Source: Cryptomeria japonica
Lineage: Eukaryota; Streptophyta; Pinopsida; Cupressales; Cupressaceae
Assembly: GCF_030272615.1 (NCBI RefSeq)
Contig: NC_081415.1
Coordinates: forward strand, 373,219,009 to 373,283,008
Direction of reading: 5' to 3'
DNA length: 64,000 bases
The translations under genes and the position numbers were made by a program. A model generated the notes under the pieces. That model made no database searches. It saw only the letters and a list, made by a program, of their open reading frames with translations, and had not been told where the DNA came from. Of the stretch, positions 48,817-59,215 are shown piece after piece. Numbering within the stretch: the stretch's first letter is position 1; each line of letters starts with the position of its first letter.

Positions 48817-49894
48817 ACAAATGTATAATAAATAAGAAACACAACCACAAAAGGAACACCAGACTTTATACATGGAAAACCCAAATGGGAAAAACCATAG
48901 AGAGTATTGGCTCTCAAGACAATATAACTAGTTATATGGTGTTTATAAAATGGGGTGGCGCACTGCCAAAATACAAAAGCGTCTTACTATCAGAATTCTC
49001 ACTGCAATAGATATAAATGAATTGAGGAAATTTATATCTTCAAATGTATGAAATTAGTTCCAGGTCAAGCTCAAATCACAACTCATAAATCTTACAGTAG
49101 ATCTAGTAAAAGATATATGTACCTCTATCCACAAACACCTACAGTAGATCCAGTGAAGGATTACTGCATTGCTCAACCCAACCAATCACTTGTAGCAGAT
49201 CCAGTAAAGGATTATTGCACTGTTGTCTAAACTCTGAATCTACTCCAATTGCTTCATTGTCCACAACTCACACTACACACATTTCACCCTTCCATCTACC
49301 ACTTCTCATCATACATATCACACTCTACTACTCTTCTTCATATATACTGGAAAGCTTATACACCAGGATAATATGTTAGCCAAGCACAAGCAATATGCTG
49401 CTTGAAACAATACGTTATCCAATAAAGCCTTAACCAAAAACATGGTAACAAAGTTAGCCTCCACAAGGTCTCCACATGCTTCCTTCACACATTTTTTTTA
49501 CTAATGCATACACCTTAATTACCAGAATAGAACAGGGGTCAACTAGACCCATAAATACGAACCCATCCGCACAACAACTCCAAACTCCAAGATACAGACA
49601 CCACACATACCACAGATGTTGGAACACAAAATATGATAGATACAACTAATATAACTAACATGGCAAATGTGAGAACACACAACTAATATCAAGACAAAAT
49701 ATAAACCAAAATTAGCATAACTCAAGATTCTGGAGATGGGGATCTTTAGAAAATTTCTCTAGTAGATCATATCTCATACCTTTCTTCCAACAATACCAAA
49801 ATAACAACACCAATATCATACACCATTTGGTCCAAATCGGATAACCAGATTTGACATCAATGACAACAATGATAGTATTCACACAAGTCTAACA
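48817..49894 (-). mobile_element. Element D 3' LTR, main part (left copy)
   Basis: From TATAATAAATAAGAAAC onward it is collinear with 53328-54402. It ends AAGTCTAACA at 49894. The missing first ~66 bases lie at 39145-39153 and 47155-47211, displaced by insertions. It contains GGAAAACCCAAATGGGAAAA and repeated GTAGATCCAGTAAAGGATTA-type units (49090-49215). Confidence 0.85.
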
Positions 49895-49909
49895 ATCTAC
49901 CCCTTTTTC
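49895..49909 (-). promoter_or_regulatory. Element D polypurine tract
   Basis: The minus-strand sequence GAAAAAGGGGTAGAT is directly followed by TGTTAGACTTG, the 3' LTR start. Confidence 0.75.
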
Positions 49910-50140
49910 ATTAATGGAAAAAAATCTCAAAAAGAAACTTATCTACATATGAATCCCCCTAACTCATATATCTCCTTATTTCTCCTATACAAATACCTTA
50001 CTCCATTTTCCTTTCTCCTCCTTTGACATCAAGGACAAAGGATACCTTTGATGAAAGTGAAAAGAAAGAATGAAAATGAATCTACAAAAAGAATGTCAAA
50101 ATTGAGTACCAACCCAAAAGAATTTTCAATTGCTCTTCTT

Positions 50141-51874
50141 CTAAAATATTAGTTTGTACTTTTCCTTAAGTTCTGGAAGAACTTCCTTGGAATGAAAAAC
50201 CAATTTAATGCTCACTAATAAAATTATGCATTCTATCAACAAATCGACATCATGAGAAAAGTTGTCTAGAGTAGACGGATTTTGCTCATGCTCAACTACA
50301 CTATCAAGCAATACTAAGAAATGCTCCAATTTTGCCTCAACTATCTCTTTCACTTTCCGGAAAACAGTCACAAAATCTTCTCTTTATCTTTGCAAAATAA
50401 ATAATTCAGCCTAAAGAGAATTTATCTTTTTCCTCTACTCTCCATCCTTGTCACTCATAAAATCAAATGACTTTCCCAAGGAGCTCAATTAATCTTCGAT
50501 AGCATCAATATTTGCCTTATGATTTACTGTAGTTGTTGACCATGAAATACAATGCATGTAAACTCTACTAACACTACTGGTACATTCTCTTATTTGATAT
50601 ATACATACAAACAACACTCTTTGTGCATCATTTCACTTCTTCAAAAAACTCTGCATATCATCACCTTTTTCTTCTAGATCTTCAACATCAATGGGTTGAT
50701 CAATCAATTTTTCTTTAACACTCTCAAATAGGGATTCTAGAAGCACATTACTAACATCTTCAATCTTGATATTGTTCAGAACCAAATGATTTATTAGAAC
50801 ATTCTCAATTCCATTTGACTCAATAGAAGTCAGCCACATCTTTCCAATCTTCCTTATTCCATCTGCACTGCCAATGATCTCCAACAAATTGGTCTCATCA
50901 TCAAATTCTTTTGCTTCCTATTTTGCAACAACCATCTCTCCCTTAGCCATAGGAGATTCCAAATCTTCAATTATCACAATGTCTTTTTCTTTATGATCCT
51001 TCTTACTCTTCTTAGATTCTGAGGTATAGGAAGGCACATAATCTCTCCTTTTTCTCTTTCTATAGGATGAACCTTCTCTAGCAGAACCGGTAGCAGGGGA
51101 TATCGGACCAACACTCCACATATCTAGAAAATATTTGAAATAAACATTGCATGCATCCTCTTTCTTTTTCAATCCATTCAAATATCTAAATATTTTCCTC
51201 ACAACCGGAATACCAGATTCTCATATCATATTCTCCTTAGCCACAAGGGATCCCAGACAATACATAGCTAAGAAAACAACCATTGATCCAAACCAGGAGG
51301 GGTAACCTTTCTCTTTTGACATCTTGATATTTTCTAACATTAAATCCCTTAGAAATTCACACAATTTGAACACAAAATCCTCCATAACAAGCATGTGTGC
51401 CATGTATACATCAATAGCCAAAGTGGAACCTTCCCTATTTCAGAAATAAATCTTGTAAGAAATGCAATATGCAACATACCTCACCATGAGATTGTTAATT
51501 TTGTCGATAATCAATAATCACTGATCACTCCTCACACCAATTAGGGTTTCAACTTGTTTATTCTTTATTTATTTCTTGACTGGAATGGATCCACTATCAC
51601 ATAAATCAATAACAACTAAAATAATCTCCTTTGTGATTGGATAGGAATTATCCAACATGATGCAATCATCCTGCACGTGGCTAAGAATTACTCTGATCAC
51701 CTCCTCATCATCAAACCAAGGAAATTCAGTCCATAGATTCAGTCCTTTATACTCTAACTCCTTGACCTTCTACAAATTTGCATCACTATCAGGGTTAAAT
51801 TCATCTAAAAATACCTTCTCCACAATCTAAAAGTCTCTGCAACTCAATTCTCCAACGACTATCTTGGCCTCCAT
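50141..51874 (-). pseudogene. Element D second ORF: homologue of the element C second ORF
   Basis: About 578 codons in one uninterrupted frame from 51874 (MEAKIVVGELS), with roughly a dozen stops but no frameshift. The N-terminal domain parallels element C's: EVIRVILSHVQDDCIMLDN, REGSTLAIDVYMAHMLV, KLCEFLRDLMLENIK and WFGSMVVFLAMYC match in order and spacing. A basic Lys/Arg/Ser region (RKRKRRDYVPSY, SKKSKKDHKEKD) and an acidic or coiled tail follow. It is half the length of the C protein, and the long C-terminal coiled coil is reduced. Function unknown. Confidence 0.68.
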
Positions 51875-52160
51875 TTTTATTTGATCTACTCTTTCTGCTC
51901 TAATGCTCTTTAACTATTCACAAGATCCTCAAACATGATAAAGAAAAAATATTTCAAACATCAATACTTATCTTGCCAAAAATCTCCTTTAGGGTTTTGT
52001 CACCAAAAAGTGTCTTGTCGATGATTTGAGCACAAAAAACCTCTAATTACTAGATAGCCTCTCTAACACAGTCATTCTAAACGAATGACATGATCCACTC
52101 AAAATGGAGGGAAACAAAGGATTTTCCTCCAAGAACTCTCCCTGAGCTGAAGCAATATGC

Positions 52161-53180
52161 TCAGTTATCGGAGGAAGAGATGGCTGCAGTGGATTTCGAT
52201 ACACCAAGATCGCTTCCATTATTCACTTCCTTCTTTCTCCAAACCAAGATTTCCTTTTTCTTTGATCCATTAGCCTTCATTTCACTCTTCTCAACAATCT
52301 TCTCCATATTTTCATTTCTACATTGATTAGCATAATGTTTGTTTTTCTTGCACTTATAACAATTGATGTTCTTTTGCATTGAATTTACTGAATGTGTTCT
52401 AGATCTACACTAATTATCTTTGTGACCATAACCATTGCATGTATGACAATATCCATGAAAGTTATTATTCACTTTATTTTCTCCAACTAGATTATGATTA
52501 TGACAATAGTTAACTTTATGACCAAACCTCTTGATATTGTAACATTGAATGTTTCTACAGTTTGCAGTCTTATGACCAAATTTATTGCATTGAAAACAAT
52601 AGCCATTAAATGATGGGTACCTTTGTGCATTTAGTTTATGAACCGACAACCTCCTTACATTAGTACTTTAATTCTAGGTCTTGCTTGCATCTTCTAATTT
52701 ATTCTCAGCTTCTACCTTAGCTTCTTTTCTTTTCTCTTTGGCATCTTGATTTGAACTTTCACTAGGCTGAAATCCAAGTCCAGTCTTGTCTAAATGAGCT
52801 TTCTGCATGCTGATCAATTCTTCCAAGAGCTTACTATCAAGAATTTTATTCTCTACCTTCAACTTCTTCACTTTTTGTTCTAGCTTCTCACATTCTTCAG
52901 TGTTCAACTTGATTGATTCCTTCAGGGTTTCCTTTGTCTTTTTCTTCTCCTCAATTTTCTACATTAGATCTTTAATAGTCTCATTTGCCTTCTTCAACTG
53001 ATTGTTAAATTCCTTATGCCTCAATTTGAATTTCTAGATTTTCTACCTCAGCTTCTACACACATTCATTTGCTACCTTCACATTCTCTTTCAATTCCTCA
53101 TTCTCAGATTCAACACTTTCCAGATCTTCAAGGGTGGTCTGTAATTACTCATCCAATTGAAATTCTCTAGTCATACTCAT
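52161..53180 (-). pseudogene. Element D Gag-like protein: coiled coil plus four CCHC knuckles
   Basis: This 340-codon ORF starts at 53180 in a single frame with about eight stops. The N-terminal half is a Lys/Glu-rich coiled coil (ESENEELKENVKVANECV, KLEQKVKKLKVENKILDSK). The knuckles are CFQCNKFGHKTANC (complete), CYNIKRFGHKVNYC (second Cys to Ile), CHTCNGYGHKDN*C (stop inside) and CYKCKKNKHYANQC (complete). No ordinary copia capsid domain. It follows the decayed PBS by about 65 bases, as in B and C. Confidence 0.8.
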
Positions 53181-53245
53181 ATGTGCTATGATTGAACCAA
53201 TAAGGATCTTCCTCAAGTTGTTAATCTTTCAAGCAAGGGACCAAA

Positions 53246-53257
53246 GCTCTAATATTT
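53246..53257 (-). promoter_or_regulatory. Element D primer-binding site, decayed
   Basis: The minus-strand sequence AAATATTAGAGC lies where TGGTATCAGAGC is expected, two bases from the LTR. The 5' half has mutated and AGAGC is kept. Confidence 0.6.
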
Positions 53258-53259
53258 AT

Positions 53260-54402
53260 TATTGGATTGGTTGAATGGAACAAAATACTGAGAGGGGGTG
53301 AATTAGCATTCCCACATATTCTAAAACAAGAAAAACAGCCACAAAGGGAACACCAAACTTTATACGTGGAAAGCCCAAATGGGAAAAACCATAGAGAGTG
53401 TTATCTCTCAAGATAATATAACTAGTTATAAAGTGTTTACAAAATGGAGTGGTTCACTGCCGGATGACTCGCTATTAAAAAACAAAAGCAACTTATGTCG
53501 GAATGCTCACTACAATAGATATAAATGAATGGAGGAAAGTTGCATCTACAAACACATAAAATCATTTCCAGGTCAACCTCAGATCACAAATCACAAATGT
53601 TATAGTAGATCTAGTAAAGGATATTGGTACCTCTATCCATAAACACCTACAATAGATCTAGTGAAAGATTATTGCACCGCTCTACCGAACCAATCACTTG
53701 TAGCAAATTCAATAAAGGATTACTGAACTCTTATCCACACTTTGACTCTACTCCAACTGCTTCATTGTGCACAACTTGCACTACACACATTGGACCCTTT
53801 CATCTACCACTTCTCATCATACATCTCACACTCTATTACTCTTCTTCATATATACCAGAAAGCTTATACACCGGGATAATATGTCAGCCAAGCACAAGCA
53901 ATATGCTGCTTGGAGCAACACGTTATCCAATAAATCCTTAACAAAAAACATGATAATAAAGTCGACCTCTGCAAAATCTCCACATGATTCCTTCACACAT
54001 TTAATTTATTGATGCATACACCTTAATTATTGGAACAAAACAAGGGCCACCCAGACCAATAGATACAGACCCATAAGCACAACAACTCCAAACTCCAAGA
54101 TATAGATACCACGCATACCACAAATGTCAGAACAAAAAGTATGATAGATACAATTGATATATTTGACATGATAGATTCCAGAATACATAATTTATATCGG
54201 GATAGAATATAAACCAAAATAAGCATAACTCAAGATTTTGGAGATGAGGATCTTCTAGAAATGACTCTAGTAGATCATATCTCATACCTTTCTTCCAATA
54301 ATACCAAAACTGCAACACCAACATCATACAACATCTGGTCCAAACCTGATAACCAAATTTGACATCAATAAAAATAATGATAGTATTCAGACAAGTCTAA
54401 CA
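53260..54402 (-). mobile_element. Element D 5' LTR (right copy)
   Basis: This 1143-bp LTR begins TATTGGATTGG (TG decayed to TA) and ends AAGTCTAACA. It is the uninterrupted reference against which the left LTR insertions were recognised. It has ACTGAGAGGGGGTGAATTAG at its edge, CGTGGAAAGCCCAAATGGG, and repeated GATCTAGTAAAGGAT units. Confidence 0.9.
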
Positions 54403-54762
54403 ATCGACACATATATGGTCAAAGTGCAAGCTAGGGGCTAGGGACATTGTAGATGTGATAAACAACTGTAGTAGGTAGGATGACCAATCAAATTGATAGA
54501 ATCTAGCTATTTACCCAATAAGATAAAAAAAGTAGCAATTGATGAAGTGGATAAAGTTGATAAAGCTATTAGATATGATATATGAAAGTTGATAAATCTT
54601 GATAGGATATAAGCAAGCTGATAAAGTTGATACTGATATGATTGCATTTTGTGATTGCAAGTTGATTTAGTATTGTTGGATTTATGGGAGAGATTGCAAC
54701 CATAGTTAATCAAGGATGACCATGTGCTAATAGGATCAGTGGGAAAATAGTACATAAAGTGT

Positions 54763-55638
54763 ATGCCTGAGATTAGGGAAAATCTAGGATTGTTGTCTGC
54801 ATTGGTTGAGCAATTATAGAATAAGACTAGTTCTTTCAACCTGTTGACAAGAGAGATGTTCATCACCCTAGAGGATGTCTACCATATTTTACACCTTCCT
54901 ATCCATGGTGAGATAGTTGTTTATGATATACACCATGGAGATGTGGATGCTCTACATCAAGTGATTGACAATAACATCCTAGAGATCAAAGGGAACCATG
55001 TTAGCTGGGAAGAGATGGTTGACTATGGAGTAGTACTACTAGTAATTTTGGGAGGAGTGATCAATGGGTACAATTACCCAAACATGATGACACATGGGAT
55101 GTTATTTGGGTGGGCACGAGCTTTAGATATGATGGTGATAGAGGGGACTCAATTTGTATGGGGACATTACCTATTGGCTCATTTATATAATGATTTGCAT
55201 CAATTTTTATATTTAGGTGTGTGTTAACCTTATTTTGGGTTTATCTATGGGCAACATTTTCTATATTTTAGTGATCCTACCCTTTTTGTTTTGCCAGCTT
55301 TCCCTCTCTCATACATCAAGCGAGATATATGTTTGCTCGGCGGGGGTTCTGATCGCTCGCCTTTCCTGTTTCAGTTTTGCATTAGCATCGAGCTACCATG
55401 TGGCATGGGTTTTCATGACACGACATTTCTCTCGGTTTGCCCATCATTTTTTGATCATGATTCTCTTGTTGTGTGGTTGCAAAGGTTAGCAGAGCATCAT
55501 GGGACTAACAACTTCAAGGGTAGTTTGTTGGGTATGGCCTGGAGGTATGCCACGCCATATGTAATGGAAGGCGGTGGAATCGACAAGTTTGTTAGCGAGC
55601 CTGAGGCTCTATTTATGTTAGTTTTTTCCTTTTTGTAA
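54763..55638 (+). pseudogene. Plant mobile domain (PMD, aminotransferase-like) ORF, broken
   Basis: One frame runs from ATG 54763 to 55638 with stops at about 54820 (TAG) and 55225 (TAA). The N-terminus reads PEIRENLGLLSALVEQ, then REMFITLEDVYHILHLPIHG, and later FVWGHYLLAHLYNDLH, which match the conserved start, LEDV-x-L-LPI-G core and W-G-x2-LA-LY block of plant mobile domain proteins (PF10536). The part after 55225 is coding-like but I do not recognise it. PMDs occur in host silencing proteins and inside retroelements. Its place, 0.8 kb before the gag of F, suggests retroelement cargo, but membership is unproven. Confidence 0.72.
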
Positions 55639-56220
55639 GGGTTCAGAACTTTTAAGAAAAATGATTAAGTTTCTTAGTAGGAATTTCGGCCTTTTAAGTT
55701 TTTATTGTTATCTGAAAGAGATCAATCAAACTGTGCCTACGACCTTTGTGATCTCTCTTTTTGATATGCTCTGATGGTTCTTTTATGTGCTTTTTATTAG
55801 GATCCCAATAACTTTGGGAATATATATCTAAGATTATATTGATTAAACTATGTTTTGCACTTGTTATCTGGTAGATGCATGATGGATATTTCTTTATGTT
55901 ACAAGGAAATTTGATTGTATCTTAGTTGTGTTTCTGATTCAGACTTGTAGATTATTGAATGGGCTCAAAAACCATATGTATTTGGGTTTTTGTATACTCA
56001 TGTCTTCTTAGAAAATGCTCTGGCATATCACCTCAGTAGTTCAGTTTTATTATTTTTTGAGTGTTTTATTCTTCTCCCTTTTCTCAAAAACATAAGGAAG
56101 AGCCAACTTCTCAATCCTAGAGGTCATTCAATGAACCCTACGCAATTGGTCCCCCATCACTGAAATTCCCATAAGACTGTTTGTTTTCCAAGGTAAAATT
56201 TAGAGTCAACAGTTCTTTTT
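55639..56220. other. Non-coding stretch before element F, possibly U3-R-U5 of its 5' LTR
   Basis: AT-rich, with no ORF. It ends GTCAACAGTTCTTTTT directly before the PBS-like block, so the end of a 5' LTR may lie here. Without the partner LTR this cannot be confirmed. Confidence 0.4.
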
Positions 56221-56240
56221 CTAGCACACCCAGTGGGACC
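56221..56240 (+). promoter_or_regulatory. Element F leader motif, PBS-like
   Basis: CTAGCACACCCAGTGGGACC resembles the GGCGCCCACCGTGGGGCC-type block found at the 5' LTR/PBS junction of Tat-group elements. Several positions differ, so a working PBS is unlikely. Confidence 0.45.
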
Positions 56241-56410
56241 ATTACTTCTCAATAAATTCAAGCCAGTATATGAGCCATAGACCCATTACTAGGAGCTAGA
56301 CAACTTTGAATCCCAATTTGCTCATTCCACCCCTGGTTAGCATTTATTAATTTGTTATCTCCTCTTCCCAGAACCTTCCTAGTTCTTCTGCGACCATTCC
56401 TAGTGTAGTA

Positions 56411-57607
56411 ATGGCTCAGTTTACACCTAGATATTTTGTGACATGGGATAATGGAAGTCCTCTCATTCCTCCAGTCTTTCCCATCATATGGGCCCAAATC
56501 CCCTCTATTGCACTGAAAGTGGTTCGTAAGTTTACTGGAGAATGTTCTAAAACTCCTAGAGAACACTTGCAAGATATAGCCAATGTCTACACAGTCCATA
56601 GTATAACCGAACAGAATGTAGCTTTGAGATTTCTTGTGACATCTTTTAAAGGAAGAGCTCTAGATTGCTACAGATCACTCGCTCTGAATTCTATAGGCGA
56701 CTGGGATCAGCTGGGCGACCATTTTTTCTAGAGATCCTCTGACAAAGTGGATAGGTCATCTTTGATGCATCAGTTGATTACGATAAAGAAAGTGCCACAA
56801 GAAGCATTAACAGAGTTCAATTTATGTTTTCAAAGGACTTGGGAGCGGATACCCCTATCCGCCCATCCTCCCACTGACATGGCATTTGTTTACTATCTAA
56901 AGGCTTTCAACTCCTACATATCGGTGATGATTCAATATTTAGGCGGTAATACTCTCCCTCAAGCTTTCGACTTAGCTGTCTCCATAGAAAATAACCTGAT
57001 TGATGTAGGGAAGCTATCGCCATGACCGCTTATGCCTGTCTTTCCAGATCTATCCAATCAGCCAAATGGCCTAAGTGTCCCAGAACCAGTTGTTGCAAGT
57101 TCATCCACTCCCCAATCTATGTACACCTACCCTGGACCCTAGCAAGAACATCCACCTCCTCCCTCATCTATAGCTACAGAGGTCAATGATATGAAAAATT
57201 TGCTGAGATCCTTTTCAAATGAAATAGTCAATCCAAAAAGATCTCAAATTTCACCAGCTAGACCCCCTTTCCAACAAAATTACCAATCTAATAGACATGC
57301 TTATTAAAAAAACCAGTTTGCAAACAATCAAGTTGCTCTGAATCAATCAACTAGTCAGATAGTTCCCGTTCCCAATCCATTGCAAGCGGTCTACCCTAAC
57401 ACTGGTAAAGAGTTGACAATGGGACAAAATAACCTGGCAGATGATACCAACTCTTGGTGTTTTCCATGTAACAATGCACACACCCCAAGAAATTGTTTGA
57501 GAGGTAATCTACAATAAAAGCATGCAGAGCAGTGCTGCCAAGGTATGGCGATTGAAGACTCAGCCTATGTGGCCCCCGACATGGATAATGCATCTTTCAT
57601 TGCATAG
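56411..57607 (+). pseudogene. Element F Gag
   Basis: Starts ATG 56411 (MAQFTPRYFVTWDNGSP). The capsid region has FTGECSKTPREHLQDIANVY, FLVTSFKGRALDCYRSL and LGDHFF, then QLITIKKVPQEALTEFNLCF and WERIPLSAHPPTDM, the Ty3-type retrotransposon gag layout. A proline/glutamine-rich hinge leads to one knuckle-like CFPCNNAHTPRNC (C-x2-C-x3-H-x4-C, one residue shorter than usual, about 57460-57500). Stops at 56729, 57023, 57140, 57304 and 57605 interrupt a frame that never shifts. Confidence 0.82.
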
Positions 57608-58700
57608 ATGCAAGACATGTCGATGGAGCAGGAAGCAAAAATAGCCCCAGATCATGCACTTTTCTCTTGGATGGAAGAAGAGGATGTTGTGATGACTAAT
57701 GGTGCAGCCCCATCAAGCTCAGGGGCTCCTCAAGTGCAATCAAATTATAATCTTAGATCAAAGAGGTGCTTAATAGGAGAAAATGTAAACATGCAAGGGA
57801 AGTTCCCCACTGACAAAGTTCCCGAGCAGCCCATAGCTACTGTTACTTATCCAAGGAAAAAATTTATTCCCTATAAGCCCAGAGAAACAAAGGTGTTAGT
57901 GTCGTCAGTGTTGGACATGGTGGAGCAGTTGAGGAAAGCCTCGAATAACATATCTTTATGGGATCTCCTCTTTATCCCAGAGAAAAGGAGTCGTTTGAAG
58001 GAAGCCTTGTCTGAGGAGGTTAAACCCCCTAGTGGGAAAGCTGCTACTTCTTTGTTGGTCATCAAACAAACTTCTTAGCCTCCTACAGATAGATCATACT
58101 CGCTAGCGACATTGACAAATGAATCCATTCTGCCAAAATCTCAATCAGAAGGTAGGCCTAAGCCCAAGCCTTTCTATTTGACCCTCATAGTAGTGGATAA
58201 GCTTCTGCATAATTCTATGATAGACTCTAGTGCCAGCACTACCGTCATGCCTAAGCAAATCATTGAGGTGTTAAATATTAAGTATGAGACTTTAAATCGT
58301 GGTGTTATGCAGTTAGATGGAAATAAAGTACAGATCGTGGGCCTCATTAAAAATCTTCCGCTAAAATTGTTCGCATGTCCTAGCGTCACAGTGTCTCAAG
58401 AAGTAGTGATTATCGACATTCCTCTTATTTTTGGCCTCTGTCTCTCTAGATACTTCACTGCCAAGGTAGAAAATTACCTATCTTTAGATTGGTCTCACCT
58501 TATCCTCTGTACTCAGTGGGGCACCAAGCTCAAAATCCTCTCGGAACCCCTCCATGCTGAACATGTGGTAGATCAAGCTATGCTCAATTTTGAGCCCACT
58601 CACACTTCAATCTCTGGCAAAGAAAGAAAGATGGTGGAATTTATTGAGGATGAAGAAATAACAGGAGATACCTCTTGAGGACAGGATGTTTTTCTCAAAG
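57608..58700 (+). pseudogene. Element F protease and spacer
   Basis: It continues the Gag frame. After a basic, proline-rich spacer the aspartic protease begins near 58170. The active site reads MIDSSASTTVMP: the catalytic Asp (58223-58225) is kept but the following Gly is Ser (58229-58231), which would impair the fireman's-grip triad. The rest has VQIVGLIKNLPLKLF and IDIPLIFGLCLSRYF, typical of Tat-type protease. In-frame stops at about 58076 and 58676. Confidence 0.8.
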
Positions 58701-58840
58701 AATTCATTGGCTTTGACCTATATTCAAATTATCATGCCACTGGTCTTGGTACTTACTGCATTTTTTATGAAGGTTGGGTTATCCCAAAACTAGTTCAAGA
58801 TCACTTTACCCAAAAAGATTTATCTTCTATACTCTAGACC

Positions 58841-59215
58841 CTACATTTTGATGGTGCAAGGTGCAAAGTAGGCTCAAGTGCTGGGATTTTTTTTACTTCA
58901 CCTTCGGGTGAACAAATTCAAAAGTCTTTTTGCTTACAATTTGCATGTTCCAACAATGAAGTAGAATATGAAGGACTGATTCAGGGCCTAATGTTAGCAG
59001 AAAATATGGGTATAAAGAAATTAAAGGTTTTGGGTGACTTCGAACTTGTTGTTAATCAGATTTGGGGAATCTCCAGCACAAAACATGTTTGTATAAGATC
59101 TTACCACCACAGAGCATGGGATTTGATTGAAAGCTTTGATGCTTTCAACATCCAAAGGATTCCCTATAAGACAAACACATCCGTTGACCGGATGGCCACT
59201 ATTGGATCGCATTTT
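58841..59215 (+). pseudogene. Element F extra RNase H, located upstream of RT
   Basis: The sequence reads LHFDGARCKVGSSAGIFF (Asp at 58850-58852), SNNEVEYEGLIQGL (Glu), VLGDFELVVNQIWG (Asp) and NTSVDRMATIGS (Asp), so all four acidic catalytic positions are present in one open frame. The pattern is that of the archaeal-type RNase H of Tat elements. There it normally lies between the ordinary RNase H and integrase; here it precedes the RT (59753 onward). It shares the gag-pol frame and follows a TAG at 58835. Confidence 0.82.

Larger units (their letters stand above)
39145..54402 (-). mobile_element. Element D with nested insertions: copia-like, no pol
   Basis: The element spans 15.3 kb only because element C (39154-47154) and a 1.6-kb insertion (about 47212-48816) sit inside its left LTR. 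Joining 39145-39153, 47155-47211 and 48817-49894 gives an LTR collinear with 53260-54402. The internal region (49895-53259) is only 3.4 kb: PPT, a second ORF, a multi-knuckle Gag and a decayed PBS. No protease, integrase, RT or RNase H motif is seen. Flanks ATCAG and ATCGA could be an aged 5-bp duplication (two transitions). Confidence 0.78.

Noticed and set aside
54507-54866. 119-codon minus ORF overlapping the mobile-domain ORF
   Set aside because: Antisense to a better supported PMD frame; composition follows the GATAAA-rich plus strand.
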